From Areca catechu (Eukaryota > Streptophyta > Magnoliopsida > Arecales > Arecaceae): 64,000 nt of DNA. Of the stretch, positions 22,905 to 31,673 are shown in pieces (the first letter of the stretch is position 1; the number at the start of each line of letters is the position of its first letter). The position numbers and the translations under genes are program-made. Below the pieces are notes generated by a model. That model saw only the letters and a list, made by a program, of their open reading frames with translations, made no database searches and was not told the origin of the DNA. The stretch covers positions 40,589,210 through 40,653,209 of the forward strand of contig CM038047.1 of assembly GCA_021397845.1 (NCBI GenBank), in the 5' to 3' direction.

Positions 22905-24325
22905 TGATGTGGCAAGAAGCTGACGTGTAATCCCTGCCATATGCCATGTCAGAAAAATTGCCACAGTGGACACCCACCTCGAACTCCTTTGACGGGACCG
23001 AGCTCCCCCAGAATGACGAGGCGGCCCACCGAAGCCGAGTTCCATCCTCCACCAGGTCGGCACCCACGAGCTCAAGGCACTTAGGTCGGAGCTGAGCGAC
23101 CTCTTTCACTGGATTGAGCCCCTCCGAGGCCGAGCCCCCTGGACCAGAGTCAAGCTCAGCCCTCCTCCGCCAGGTCGAGCCCCTCCGAGGCCGAGCCCCC
23201 TGGACCAGAGTCAAGCTCAGCCCTCCTCCGCTAGGTCGAGCCCCTCTGAGGTCGAGCCCTCGGGCTGGAGTCGCGTGCTGCCCTCCTCCGCCAGATCGAG
23301 CCCCTCCGAGACTGAGCCCCCTGACCGGAGTCAAGCTCAACCCTCCTCCGCCAAGTCGAGCCCCTCCGAGGTCGAGCCCTCTGAGCGGGAGTCAAGCCTT
23401 CCTCCGCTGGGTCAAGCCCCTTCGAGGTCGAGCCCCCTGGGTCGGAGTCGAGCCCAGCCTCCTCCGGTAGGTCGAGCCCCTCGGAGGTTGAGCCCCCTGA
23501 GCCGGACCGAGTCCCAGCTCTCTAGTTCGATAATTACCTCGGGCAATGTCTTCCAGCACCAAAGGGAGCAAAGCTACCCCAGAGGCACCGGCGATCTGCC
23601 CGAGGACTATGAGGAAGCACCCATCAGATCATGATAACTGTCTACAGCCATCACTTACACCAGAAGAGGAATAAGCTCCCTCACCAAGGTGCCACGCTCT
23701 CCACCAACCACCTGCACCACCCGAAAGTGAAAGTCAACCAGGAGATTCGAATCCCGAGGGTGGCGGCCCTCTAATCGAGGTGCTGTCAAACTTCCTAGAA
23801 TGGGGCGACCAGAAGGAGTGTCAGAGCGCATAGTAGCTTCCCTTATCACCAATCAGAAAATACGTCCCGACCACGGCACGGAATACCACCACACGTGCCA
23901 GCCAACGCGGGGAAGATCCCGAGGTACTCACTCAACAATCACCTAGACTTAAAAGAACCTTCAACGCCCCCAGCAAGGAGGTATGCAAGCCTAATCGCAA
24001 AATACTCATCCAAGCGAGTGAGGAAGAGGAAGCCACACAAGAGGGCCAATCCACCTCGGCTACCATCTCTCCCAGCACACTCACACCCCCACTCTTACAC
24101 CACTCACTCCTCCTAACATGGAGTCCATCAAGAAGGGCTCGACCAGGAGGATCTATTCCTCTGGATCGTCACTGTCTTGACTGTCGGAGTGCCCTCGCCA
24201 GAATTACCGGCCCGAATATCTGACCTTGTTTTTTGCAGGCTCTGAAGCGCAGGTCAACCCCAAGAAGACGAGAGGTAATCCGATGCCGACAGCAGCTACA
24301 GGCCATGATGATCTTAGCGGCAACA
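22905..24325 (+). repeat. Element B 3' LTR
   Basis: It starts TGATGTGGCAAGAAGCTGAC and ends TTAGCGGCAACA. It aligns with 11349-12707 and is slightly longer because of repeat-number difference in the ~61-bp repeats. Confidence 0.9.
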
Positions 24326-24330
24326 CTCTG
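24326..24330 (+). repeat. Target site duplication CTCTG, right copy (element B)
   Basis: Matches 11344-11348. The element A LTR resumes at once with TGCGAGGTGTGC, the counterpart of TGTGAGGCGTGC at 2352. Confidence 0.9.
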
Positions 24331-24996
24331 TGCGAGGTGTGCTTTTCCAGGCCCCCAATTCCTGTAGCGTACCGCCATGTTGACAATCGTGCAATCGAGG
24401 GTCTCAACCCTCGCAACACAAAACCTGTGCCTCCCCCAAGAGTAGTACTCCATTAAGGCCACAAGCCCTGCGACATTCCGACAGTCCCTCCGAGAATTGA
24501 AACGTCACATCGTGGCTCGGGGCTCAGTGGCACGGTGCCTGCCCCTCCCACGGGAAGCTATGCCACCCAGGGGACACTGGGGAAAAGGACATGGAGGCCC
24601 CAGACCTGGTCTGGGCCGTCGTTCTCATATAAAATAGAAGAGGAAATCCCCAGGAGAAAAGGAGAGAGGCAATCGGTAAGAGATAGATAGCTGACAGGCA
24701 AAGGACCCCCAGCGGATCCTTTCAAGCTCTCCGATCACACTTCTACTTGGCCTTTACATCTCATTTCCACTGTACATCCTCTATGTGGGGAGTCCTTAAG
24801 CTCTTCGCCATAGAGGTTCTGTTCCCCTAGATCGTTCCATTGACTTAACCATTGAAGTGTCCCTGCCGGAATCCCCGATCCAGGTCTCCTCTGTCTTGCA
24901 AGGCAGTCGACCAAAGAGCGCACCGGAGCAGAAGACCGAGCACCTAGTGAGAACCCAATGCACCAGCTACAGGCCACGACGATCTTGGCGACAATA
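24331..24996 (+). repeat. Element A 3' LTR, right part
   Basis: Collinear with 2352-3021 of the 5' LTR, including the TATA box (24628-24634) and the ending TTGGCGACAATA. AT-rich host DNA follows. Confidence 0.87.
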
Positions 24997-25063
24997 ATAT
25001 AATATTATATTATATTAATATGGTATAATATATTTAATATAATGTAGTATTTATATTAAATAT
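24997..25063. repeat. AT-rich tract (middle part) between elements A and C
   Basis: AT-only sequence like 780-1607. Its last five bases, AATAT (25059-25063), are the left target duplication of element C. Confidence 0.8.
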
Positions 25064-26710
25064 TGGTGTGGGTACCAGGATCCGACAGAGGCTCCTCAAC
25101 CCTCTGTGGATTTCAGATTAGGGTTCCACTTCTTTGTGTCTTGTAATAAGGCTTCAAGTCTCAAATTTGTAATTGTCTTTTGCTTTGAATTGAGTCTGTA
25201 CCTTGACCAATTAGGTCAAATTGAGTCCTGTACTAAGTCGAGTCGTAAATCGAGTCCAGTCTGAGTCTCTTAGAAGTATGGGTCAATTGCAAGAGTGGGT
25301 CTTAAAATTTAGTCTCCTTGGAAGCAAGTAAGGAAAGAAGCTAAGTCAGCTCAGGGCCCACCTGTGCATCCTACATAGCGCCATGACATCTTGCCATGTG
25401 GGCAGCATACTTGGCATGCAAGGATGCCCAATGGAGAGGACCACTTCACTTGGCTTTAGCCTTTTTCCCCTCCCCCTATCAAGCTCATTGCCATGCATGG
25501 GTGGTCGGCCAAGGTGGAAGTCAATGGGAGTTGAAGTGGGGAGTTCAAATCCCTTGCTTCAAACCCTCCAATCAAGTCTTTTTCCCAAATTGCTTCAACC
25601 TCTTTGGAAGAGAGAGACAAGATCCTTGGGTGCCTCCACCTAACACTCCCCATGTCAAGCTTTATACCAAAGAAAGGGTGTGCAACAAAGGAAGGAAGAA
25701 GAACATAAGCCATGCTACAAGCCCCTCTTCATGTCTTTTTCCAAAACAATGAAGATTCTTTCCAACTTCAAGGTGCCATGATCCCTCCTCTTAGCCTTGC
25801 TTCATGCCATGCCCATTCAAGAAAAAGAAGAAGAAATTTTGTATTCTTATATTTGAATTTCAAAATGGGCCTTGGGTGCCTATTTAAAGGACCCAGCCCC
25901 CTCCATTGTAAAAGGGAATTGAATGATTAATGAAAAAAAGTTTGAGTTTTCTATCCTCCAACCATTGTCTCCTAGACTAGGTTTGAGTGAAGTTGCCTTC
26001 GTCCCCAGGGACGTCGAGTGGTGTGAGGCCACCTTTCCGTCGCCCCAGGGCGTCGCGAGTCCTTCATCCTCCTGGACGTCGAGTGGTGTGAGGCCACAAT
26101 CCTTCGTCCTCCGAGATGTCGCAGGGTGCGAGACCCCAAGTTATCTCCATCTTCGACTTTGGAAACCAGCTGGACACCGGGCTCGAAGCCCCTTCTCAAC
26201 CCCATCTCAGTTCCTTTCTGTGCATCTTCCCATTTCGCTGATCCTTATTTTGTTTGCCTACAGGTCCTCCCTGGCATCTCGGGCATCAGAGACAGTCGGC
26301 TTTGCTATCGCGACCTTCCGACCGAAAGCCAGTGCTTCCACGGGTTTGACTGCTCGGGCATCCAGGCCGCATCCACCGAGTTGAGCGATCTCTGCATCGG
26401 GCGCTTCAGACATGTGAGGTTTGCTCTCTCTATCTCCTAAGTAGGTATTGTATTTCGAGCTAGTCCTACCGGGATTTCTTAATCCCGGGGTCTTGTTCTT
26501 GTTCTCACTGTTTAGGGCTTTGAACTGCCAGTGTAAGCTTCCGTTACTCATCTTTCTTATTTCTTGCCTTTGCTTGTGATCGGGAATCAAAACCCTAAGA
26601 AACGTATAAAACTCTTCAACTATAAAAAAAATCTCCTTGCATCATAAGCATCCATAGCCCCCCCCCCTTATTCCACACCATTCTTGGTATCAGAGCATTA
26701 CTCCACATCA
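25064..26710 (+). repeat. Element C 5' LTR
   Basis: It starts TGGTGTGGGTACC and ends CTCCACATCA. In the first 60 bases it differs from the 3' copy at three places. Its last 40 bp contain a copy of the primer-site word TGGTATCAGAGC. Confidence 0.92.
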
Positions 26711-26760
26711 TCATTGGTATCAGAGCTTTATTCCACATCATTATTGGTATCATAAGCACC
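26671..26760 (+). repeat. Three 30-bp tandem repeats spanning the LTR/PBS boundary of element C
   Basis: Units are 26671-26700, 26701-26730 and 26731-26760. Each has 'ttccaca(c/t)ca(t)..ttggtatca'. The words TGGTATCAGAGC (26684), TGGTATCAGAGC (26715) and TGGTATCATAAGC (26745) are successive copies of the initiator-Met primer site. Confidence 0.88.
26715..26726 (+). other. Element C primer binding site
   Basis: TGGTATCAGAGC, the classic complement of the plant initiator Met tRNA 3' end, lies four bases after the LTR end. The word at 26684 is inside the LTR. Confidence 0.8.
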
Positions 26761-26824
26761 TGTCCTGAGATTGCCAGATTTTTCTAAGATTTTCGAGGTT
26801 GCTTGTGATGCTACGGGAAATTAG

Positions 26825-27568
26825 GATCTTCTTTTACCTCGAGCCGAGTTCGCCTACAACAGCTCTGTGAATAGGACCACCGGGAAGAGTCCTTTTGAAG
26901 TTGTCTGTGGATACAAGCCTAACCGACCTCTTGACCTGATTCCCCTACCCATCCATGCATGTGTCTCCGAGTCAGCTGATTCACTTGCACAGCATATTAG
27001 GGACATACATAAAGAAATTAGCCAGAAAATTAATATAAGTAATAACACATATAAAAGGCTGGCTGATTCCCGAAAGCGAGCAAAAGAGTTTAAAATAGGG
27101 GATTTTGTAATGATTAGGCTCTGGCCTGAACGGTTTCCACCAGGAACCATTAAGAAGCTTCATGCTCGCGGGGCGGGTCCCTTTAAAGTGATTAGGAGGA
27201 TGGGCCCTAATGCCTATGTGCTAGAATTACCTCCGGATTATGGAATTAGCTCGACATTCAATATCTCTGACTTCGTCGAGTATAGGGAACCCGCAAACAT
27301 ACCTAGCGAGCCATTTGGGCCTAACCTTTCTTTTGAGAGTGAACCTGAACCTGAGTGTCCACCTCCAAATATACCTGAGCGAGGAGAGCGGATCGAGCGT
27401 GTCCTGTATGACCAAGCTATCACTACCCGGGGCAAAGGCTATCAACGTTACTGGGTCCGATGGCAAGGCCGACCCAAATCCGATGACTCGTGGATCACAT
27501 GGGAGGACTTGCAGCACATCGACCCCGACATCCTAGAGAGGTACCAAAGCCAGACTAACCCTTACTAG
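26825..27568 (+). pseudogene. Element C integrase C-terminal part with chromodomain
   Basis: An open frame of about 247 codons from Asp at 26825 (LLLPRAEFAYNSSVNRTTGK) to TAG at 27566. It contains the end of the integrase core (TTGKSPFEVV), the C-terminal domain (GDFVMIRLWPERFPPGTIKK; GPFKVIRRMGPNAYVLELP), then a chromodomain near the C-terminus (YWVRWQGRPKSDDSWITWED) with the expected aromatic residues. The DDE catalytic core is missing, and a TAG at 26822-26824 closes the frame upstream at the deletion joint. Chromodomains steer integration to particular chromatin. There is no evident start codon, so translation is doubtful although the frame is undamaged. Confidence 0.9.
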
Positions 27569-27600
27569 ACAGGGTTTAGTTCCTCCGACCTCGGGAGAAT

Positions 27601-29241
27601 TGGTGTGGGCACTAGGATCCGACAGAGGCTCCTCAACCCTCTGTGGATCTCAGATTAGGGTTCCACTTCTTTGTGTCTTGTAATAAGGCTTCAAGCCTCA
27701 AATTTGTAATTGTCTTTTGCTTTGAATTGAGTCTGTACCTTGACAATTAGGTCAAATTGAGTCCTGTACTAAGTCGAGTCGTAAATCGAGTCCAGTCTGA
27801 GTCTCTTAGAAGTATGGGTCAATTGCAAGAGTGGGTCTTAAAATTTAGTCTCCTTGGAAGCAAGTAAGAAAAGAAGCCAAGTCAGCTCGGGGCCCACCTG
27901 TGCATCCTACATGGCACCATGACATCTTGCCATGTGGGCAGCACACTTGGCATGCAAGGATGCCCAATGGAGAGGACCACTTCACTTGGCTCTAGCCTTT
28001 TTCCCCTCCCCCTATCAAGCTCATTGCCATGCATGGGTGGTCGGCCAAGGTGGAAGTCAATGGGAGTTGACGTGGGGAATTCAAATCCCTTGCTTCAAGC
28101 CCTCCAATCAAGTCTTTTTCCCAAATTGCTTCAACCTCTTTGGAAGAGAGAGACAAGATCCTTGGGCGCCTCCACCTAACACTCCCCATGTCAAGCCTTA
28201 TACCAAAGAAAGGGTGTGCAACAAAGGAAGGAAGAAGAACATAAGCCATGCTACAAGCCCCTCTTCATGTCTTTTTCCAAAATAATGAAGATTCTTTCCA
28301 ACTTCAAGGCGCCATGATCCCTCCTCCTAGCCTTGCTTCATGCCATGCCCATTCAAGAAAAAGAAGAAGAAATTTTGTATTCTTACATTTGAATTTCAAA
28401 ATGAGCCTTGGGTGCCTATTTAAAGGACCCAACCCCCTCCATTGTACAAGGGAATTGAATGATTAATGAAAAAGAAATTGAGTTTTCTATCCTCCAACCA
28501 TTGTCTCCTAGACTAGGTTTGAGTGAAGTTGCCTTCGTCCCCAGGGACGTCGAGTGGTGTGAGGCCACCTTTCTGTCGCCCCAGGGCGTCGCGAGTCCTT
28601 TGTCCTCTTGGACGTCGAGTGGTGTGAAGCCATAATCCTTCGTCCTCCAGGACGTCGCGGGGTGCGAGGCCCAAGTTATCTCCATCTTCGACTTCAAAAA
28701 CCAGCCGGACACCGGGCTCGAAGCCCCTTCTCAACCCTATCTCGGTTCCTTTCTGTGCATCTCCCAATTTCGCTGATCCTTATTTTGTTTGCCTACAGGT
28801 CCTCCCTGGCATCTCGGCATCGAAGACAGTCGGCTTTGCCATCACGACCTTCTGACCGAAAGCCAGTGCTTCCATGGGTTCGACTGCTCGGGCATCTAGG
28901 CCGCATCCGCCGAGTTGAGTGATCTCTATATCGGGCGCTTCAGACATGTGAGGCTTGCTCTCTCTATCTCCTAAGTAGGTATTGTATTTTGAGCTAGTCC
29001 TACCAGGGTTTCTTAATCCCGGGGTCCTGTTCTTGTTCTCACTGTTTAGGGCTTTGAACTGCTAGTGTAAGCTTTCGTTACTCATCTTTCTTATTTCTTG
29101 CCTTTGCTTGTGATCGGAAATCAAAACCCTAAGAAACATATAAAACTCTTCAATTATAAAAAAAATCTCCTTGCATCATAAGCATCCATAGCCCCCCCTC
29201 ATTCCACACCATTCTTGGTATCAGAGCATTACTCCACATCA
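27601..29241 (+). repeat. Element C 3' LTR
   Basis: It starts TGGTGTGGGCACT after a short purine-rich stretch (CGGGAGAAT) and ends CTCCACATCA. Collinear with the 5' LTR. Confidence 0.92.
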
Positions 29242-29590
29242 AATATATTTACATATATTTATATATAATATAAATATATTATGTTAAATTTAATAATATA
29301 ATATATAAATTTAATATATTTAAGTAATATATGAAATAATATAATATTATGTTATATACTATAATAATATTGTATTTGTATTATTATATAGTTTATAATA
29401 TATTATATAATATTATTATATATTATAATAATATAATATAATATAACATAATAATATTATATAATAGTATATTATTATAAAGTTATATTATATATTATAT
29501 TATATTATATTATAAGAGAAAAGAAGATGAGGAGAATAATATTATTCAAAAAATGATCTAAAAAATAGTAATTTAGATTGCTATCGCTTT
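29242..29590. repeat. AT-rich tract (right part) and short flank before solo LTR D
   Basis: AT-only sequence to about 29516, then 75 bp of mixed sequence. AATAT at 29242-29246 is the right target duplication of element C. GCTTT at 29586-29590 is the left one of element D. Confidence 0.8.
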
Positions 29591-31125
29591 TGATGCGGCA
29601 AGATCGCTGACATGGGGTAGCCGAAGGCGCCACGTCAAAGGAAGCTGCCGCGTCAGACGCCACGTCAATTCTGCTGTTCGGACTCCTCCGCCAAGCTGAG
29701 CTCCCCAGGACCACGGGACCATCTGTCGAGATCGAGCCCCGTCCTCCACCAGGTCGGGCCTGGGAGCTCGAGGCGCCTAGGCCGGAGCCAAGCGGCGCGT
29801 TCTAGAGATAGACCCTCGGAGATCGTGCCTCGTGGTCGAGTCAAGCTCAGCCCTCCTCCGCCACGTGGAGCCTCTTCGAGGCCGAGCCCTCTGGACTGGG
29901 CCCGTACTCTGCCCTCCAGAGCGAGACCCTTGGAGATCGTGCCCCATGGTCGGAGTCAAGCTTAGCCTTCCTTCGCCACGTGGAGCCTCTTCGAGGCCGA
30001 GCCCTCTGGACTGGGCCCACATCTGCCCTCCAGAGCGAGACCCTCAGAGATCGTGCCCCATGGTCAAAGTCGAGCTCAGCCCTCCTCCGCCACGTGGAGC
30101 CTCTTCGAGGCCGAGCCCTCTGGACCGGGCATGCACTCTGCCCTCCAGAGCGAGACCCTCAGAGATCGTGCCCCATGGTCAGAGTCGAGCTCAGCCCTCC
30201 TCCGCCACGTGGAGCCTCTTAGAGGCTGAGCCCTCTGGACCGGGCCCGCACTCTCCCCTCCTCCACCGAGGTGACTCCGCGAGCTCGGGGCATCTAGGTC
30301 GAAGCGAGCCCTGCCATTCCAGCTCAGCCCCAGTTCAAGCGTGAGCACCGCCATCTTAAGACACCGACGAGCCGCCCGCAGACTGCACTGAGATACCTGC
30401 CAGATCGCAATGATTGCCTGCAGCCATCGGTTACACCAGAAAGGGGAGATGCCCACTGATCGAGGCGCCACACTCCTCACCAACCGCCTGAACCACCTGA
30501 AAGAGGAAGTCAACAAGGAGATTCGAATTCCAGGGGCGACGGCCCACCAATCGAGGTACTGCCAAGTTTCTTGGAATGAGGCGACCATGGGGAATGTCAG
30601 AGTACATGACAGCTACCCTTATCACGAATCGGGAAAGGTTCCTTGGGACACCACCGCACGCGCCTGACAGCCCGGTGGAGATCCCAAGACGGACGCCCAA
30701 CGGTAACCCAGCCTACAAAGCTCGGAGGTAACATCCCCAATAAACATAAGCCATACCACAAAAAAAACACAAGGGCAAGCTCAACCAAAGAGCACAGCAC
30801 CACAAGGAAAACTCAAGCAAGGGCGGGTGAAAGAGCCACACAGAGACTCTCTGTAGTCAGGCCACTCTTTCCCCGACACACTTGCATCCCACTCTCACAC
30901 TACTCTCTCCTCCTTGTGTGGAGTCCATCAAGAGGAGCTCGACCAAGAGGATCTGTTTCCCTGGGTCGTCACTGACTTGATCGTCGGAGTGCCCCCGCCG
31001 AAAATCCCGGCCCGGGTCACTAACCCCTATTTTGCAGGTCCAGGACCACCGGATGGTGAGACAGCGAAGGAGGCGCTCTCCAACGCCGACAACAGCTACA
31101 GGCCATGGCGATTTTGGCGGCAACA
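29591..31125 (+). mobile_element. Element D: solo Tat-type LTR
   Basis: It starts TGATGCGGCAAGATCGCTGA and ends TTTTGGCGGCAACA. It is flanked by a perfect duplication GCTTT (29586-29590 and 31126-31130). No internal region follows, so it is a solo LTR, expected from recombination between the two LTRs of one element. It carries the conserved CTGACTTGATCGTCGGAGTG block from about 30972. Four ~115-bp repeats lie at 29850-30260. Confidence 0.92.
29850..30260 (+). repeat. Four ~115-bp repeats with G-box motifs inside solo LTR D
   Basis: The palindrome CCACGTGG occurs at 29861, 29976, 30090 and 30205 (spacing 115, 114, 115), each in the same context 'ccgccacgtggagcctctt'. Two more related CCACGTCA words occur at 29630 and 29660. 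CACGTG is the core of plant bZIP and bHLH binding sites. Confidence 0.85.
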
Positions 31126-31130
31126 GCTTT

Positions 31131-31673
31131 CAAAAATAATCTAGATTATTTTTTTAAAAAAATTATATGGGACATTATCATTCAAAAAAAAATATATCAA
31201 AATAATATAATAGAGTTTTATTAAATTATAGATTAGCGGCTAACAAACGTGACAAAAATAGGGCTAGAACTGGGCCAGCCCAATATCCATTGGACCGGTC
31301 CAGTTCAAAATTGGATCAGGTTTCAGATCATATTTTAAAAATTTTTGGATCGAATCCGAATATTTTCTTATCTAAAATTTAAATAGTCTCTATTTTATAG
31401 CCTGAAATTTAGTACAATATATTTAAAATTTAATCTAAAATCTGAATCAATTTTTTTTGGATCGACTCAAAATTTATTAAGCTGGTCCAGCTAGATTCAA
31501 AAAAGAACTTTGGACCGGTCGAGTTCCAGCCCTACGTAAAAGCCCTCGAGCTCCCATTCGCACACTACTTGCCCTTCCTCTTCCGCGACGGCGCTGGTCG
31601 CCTCCATCAATCTAAAAAACCTAGAAGAGATCTCTTCAGAAATCCTATATTCTTCCTACCCTTCTAGATCTCC
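31131..31673 (+). promoter_or_regulatory. Upstream region and 5' leader of the prenyltransferase alpha gene
   Basis: The stretch is AT-rich to about 31530, then a C/T-rich leader ('cttgcccttcctcttccgcgacggc') runs up to the start codon. No clear TATA box was picked. Solo LTR D ends 548 bp upstream of the start codon on the same strand. Confidence 0.5.

Larger units (their letters stand above)
11349..24325 (+). mobile_element. Element B: Tat-lineage Ty3/Gypsy retrotransposon nested in element A
   Basis: LTRs are 11349-12707 and 22905-24325, with a perfect 5-bp target duplication CTCTG. Internal order: PBS, gag, protease, reverse transcriptase, RNase H, second RNase H, integrase, a tandem array, an antisense extra ORF, PPT. 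Stops and frameshifts break each sense ORF. Protein blocks match element A throughout, but the LTRs and 3' region differ, so it is a related family. By nesting it is younger than A. Confidence 0.93.
1608..24996 (+). mobile_element. Element A: old Tat-lineage Ty3/Gypsy LTR retrotransposon, interrupted by element B
   Basis: The 5' LTR is 1608-3021 and the internal region 3022-10404. The 3' LTR is in two pieces, 10405-11348 and 24331-24996, because element B was inserted in it. Domain order in the internal region is gag, protease, reverse transcriptase, RNase H, a second RNase H, integrase. This order with the additional RNase H is diagnostic of the Tat group. The LTRs differ clearly by eye and every ORF is broken, so the copy is old and dead. 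Flanking 5-mers are ATATT (1603-1607) and ATATA (24997-25001), a 4/5 match inside AT-rich DNA that is only weak evidence for a target duplication. Confidence 0.9.
25064..29241 (+). mobile_element. Element C: internally deleted chromovirus (Ty3/Gypsy)
   Basis: Two very similar LTRs (25064-26710 and 27601-29241) flank only 890 bp of internal DNA. Target duplication AATAT is perfect (25059-25063 and 29242-29246). The internal part keeps a primer binding site for initiator Met tRNA, a short leader, then the last part of integrase with a chromodomain. Gag, protease, reverse transcriptase, RNase H and the integrase core are absent. It would depend on a full relative for movement. LTR similarity makes it the youngest of A, B and C. 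Confidence 0.93.

Noticed and set aside
25383..28922. Repeated ORFs of 70 to 150 codons in the element C LTRs
   Set aside because: They are present in both LTRs only because LTRs are duplicates. No domain is seen and the frames overlap on both strands.
29777..30588. ORFs up to 170 codons in solo LTR D
   Set aside because: Generated by the 115-bp GC-rich repeats, present on both strands, with no domain.
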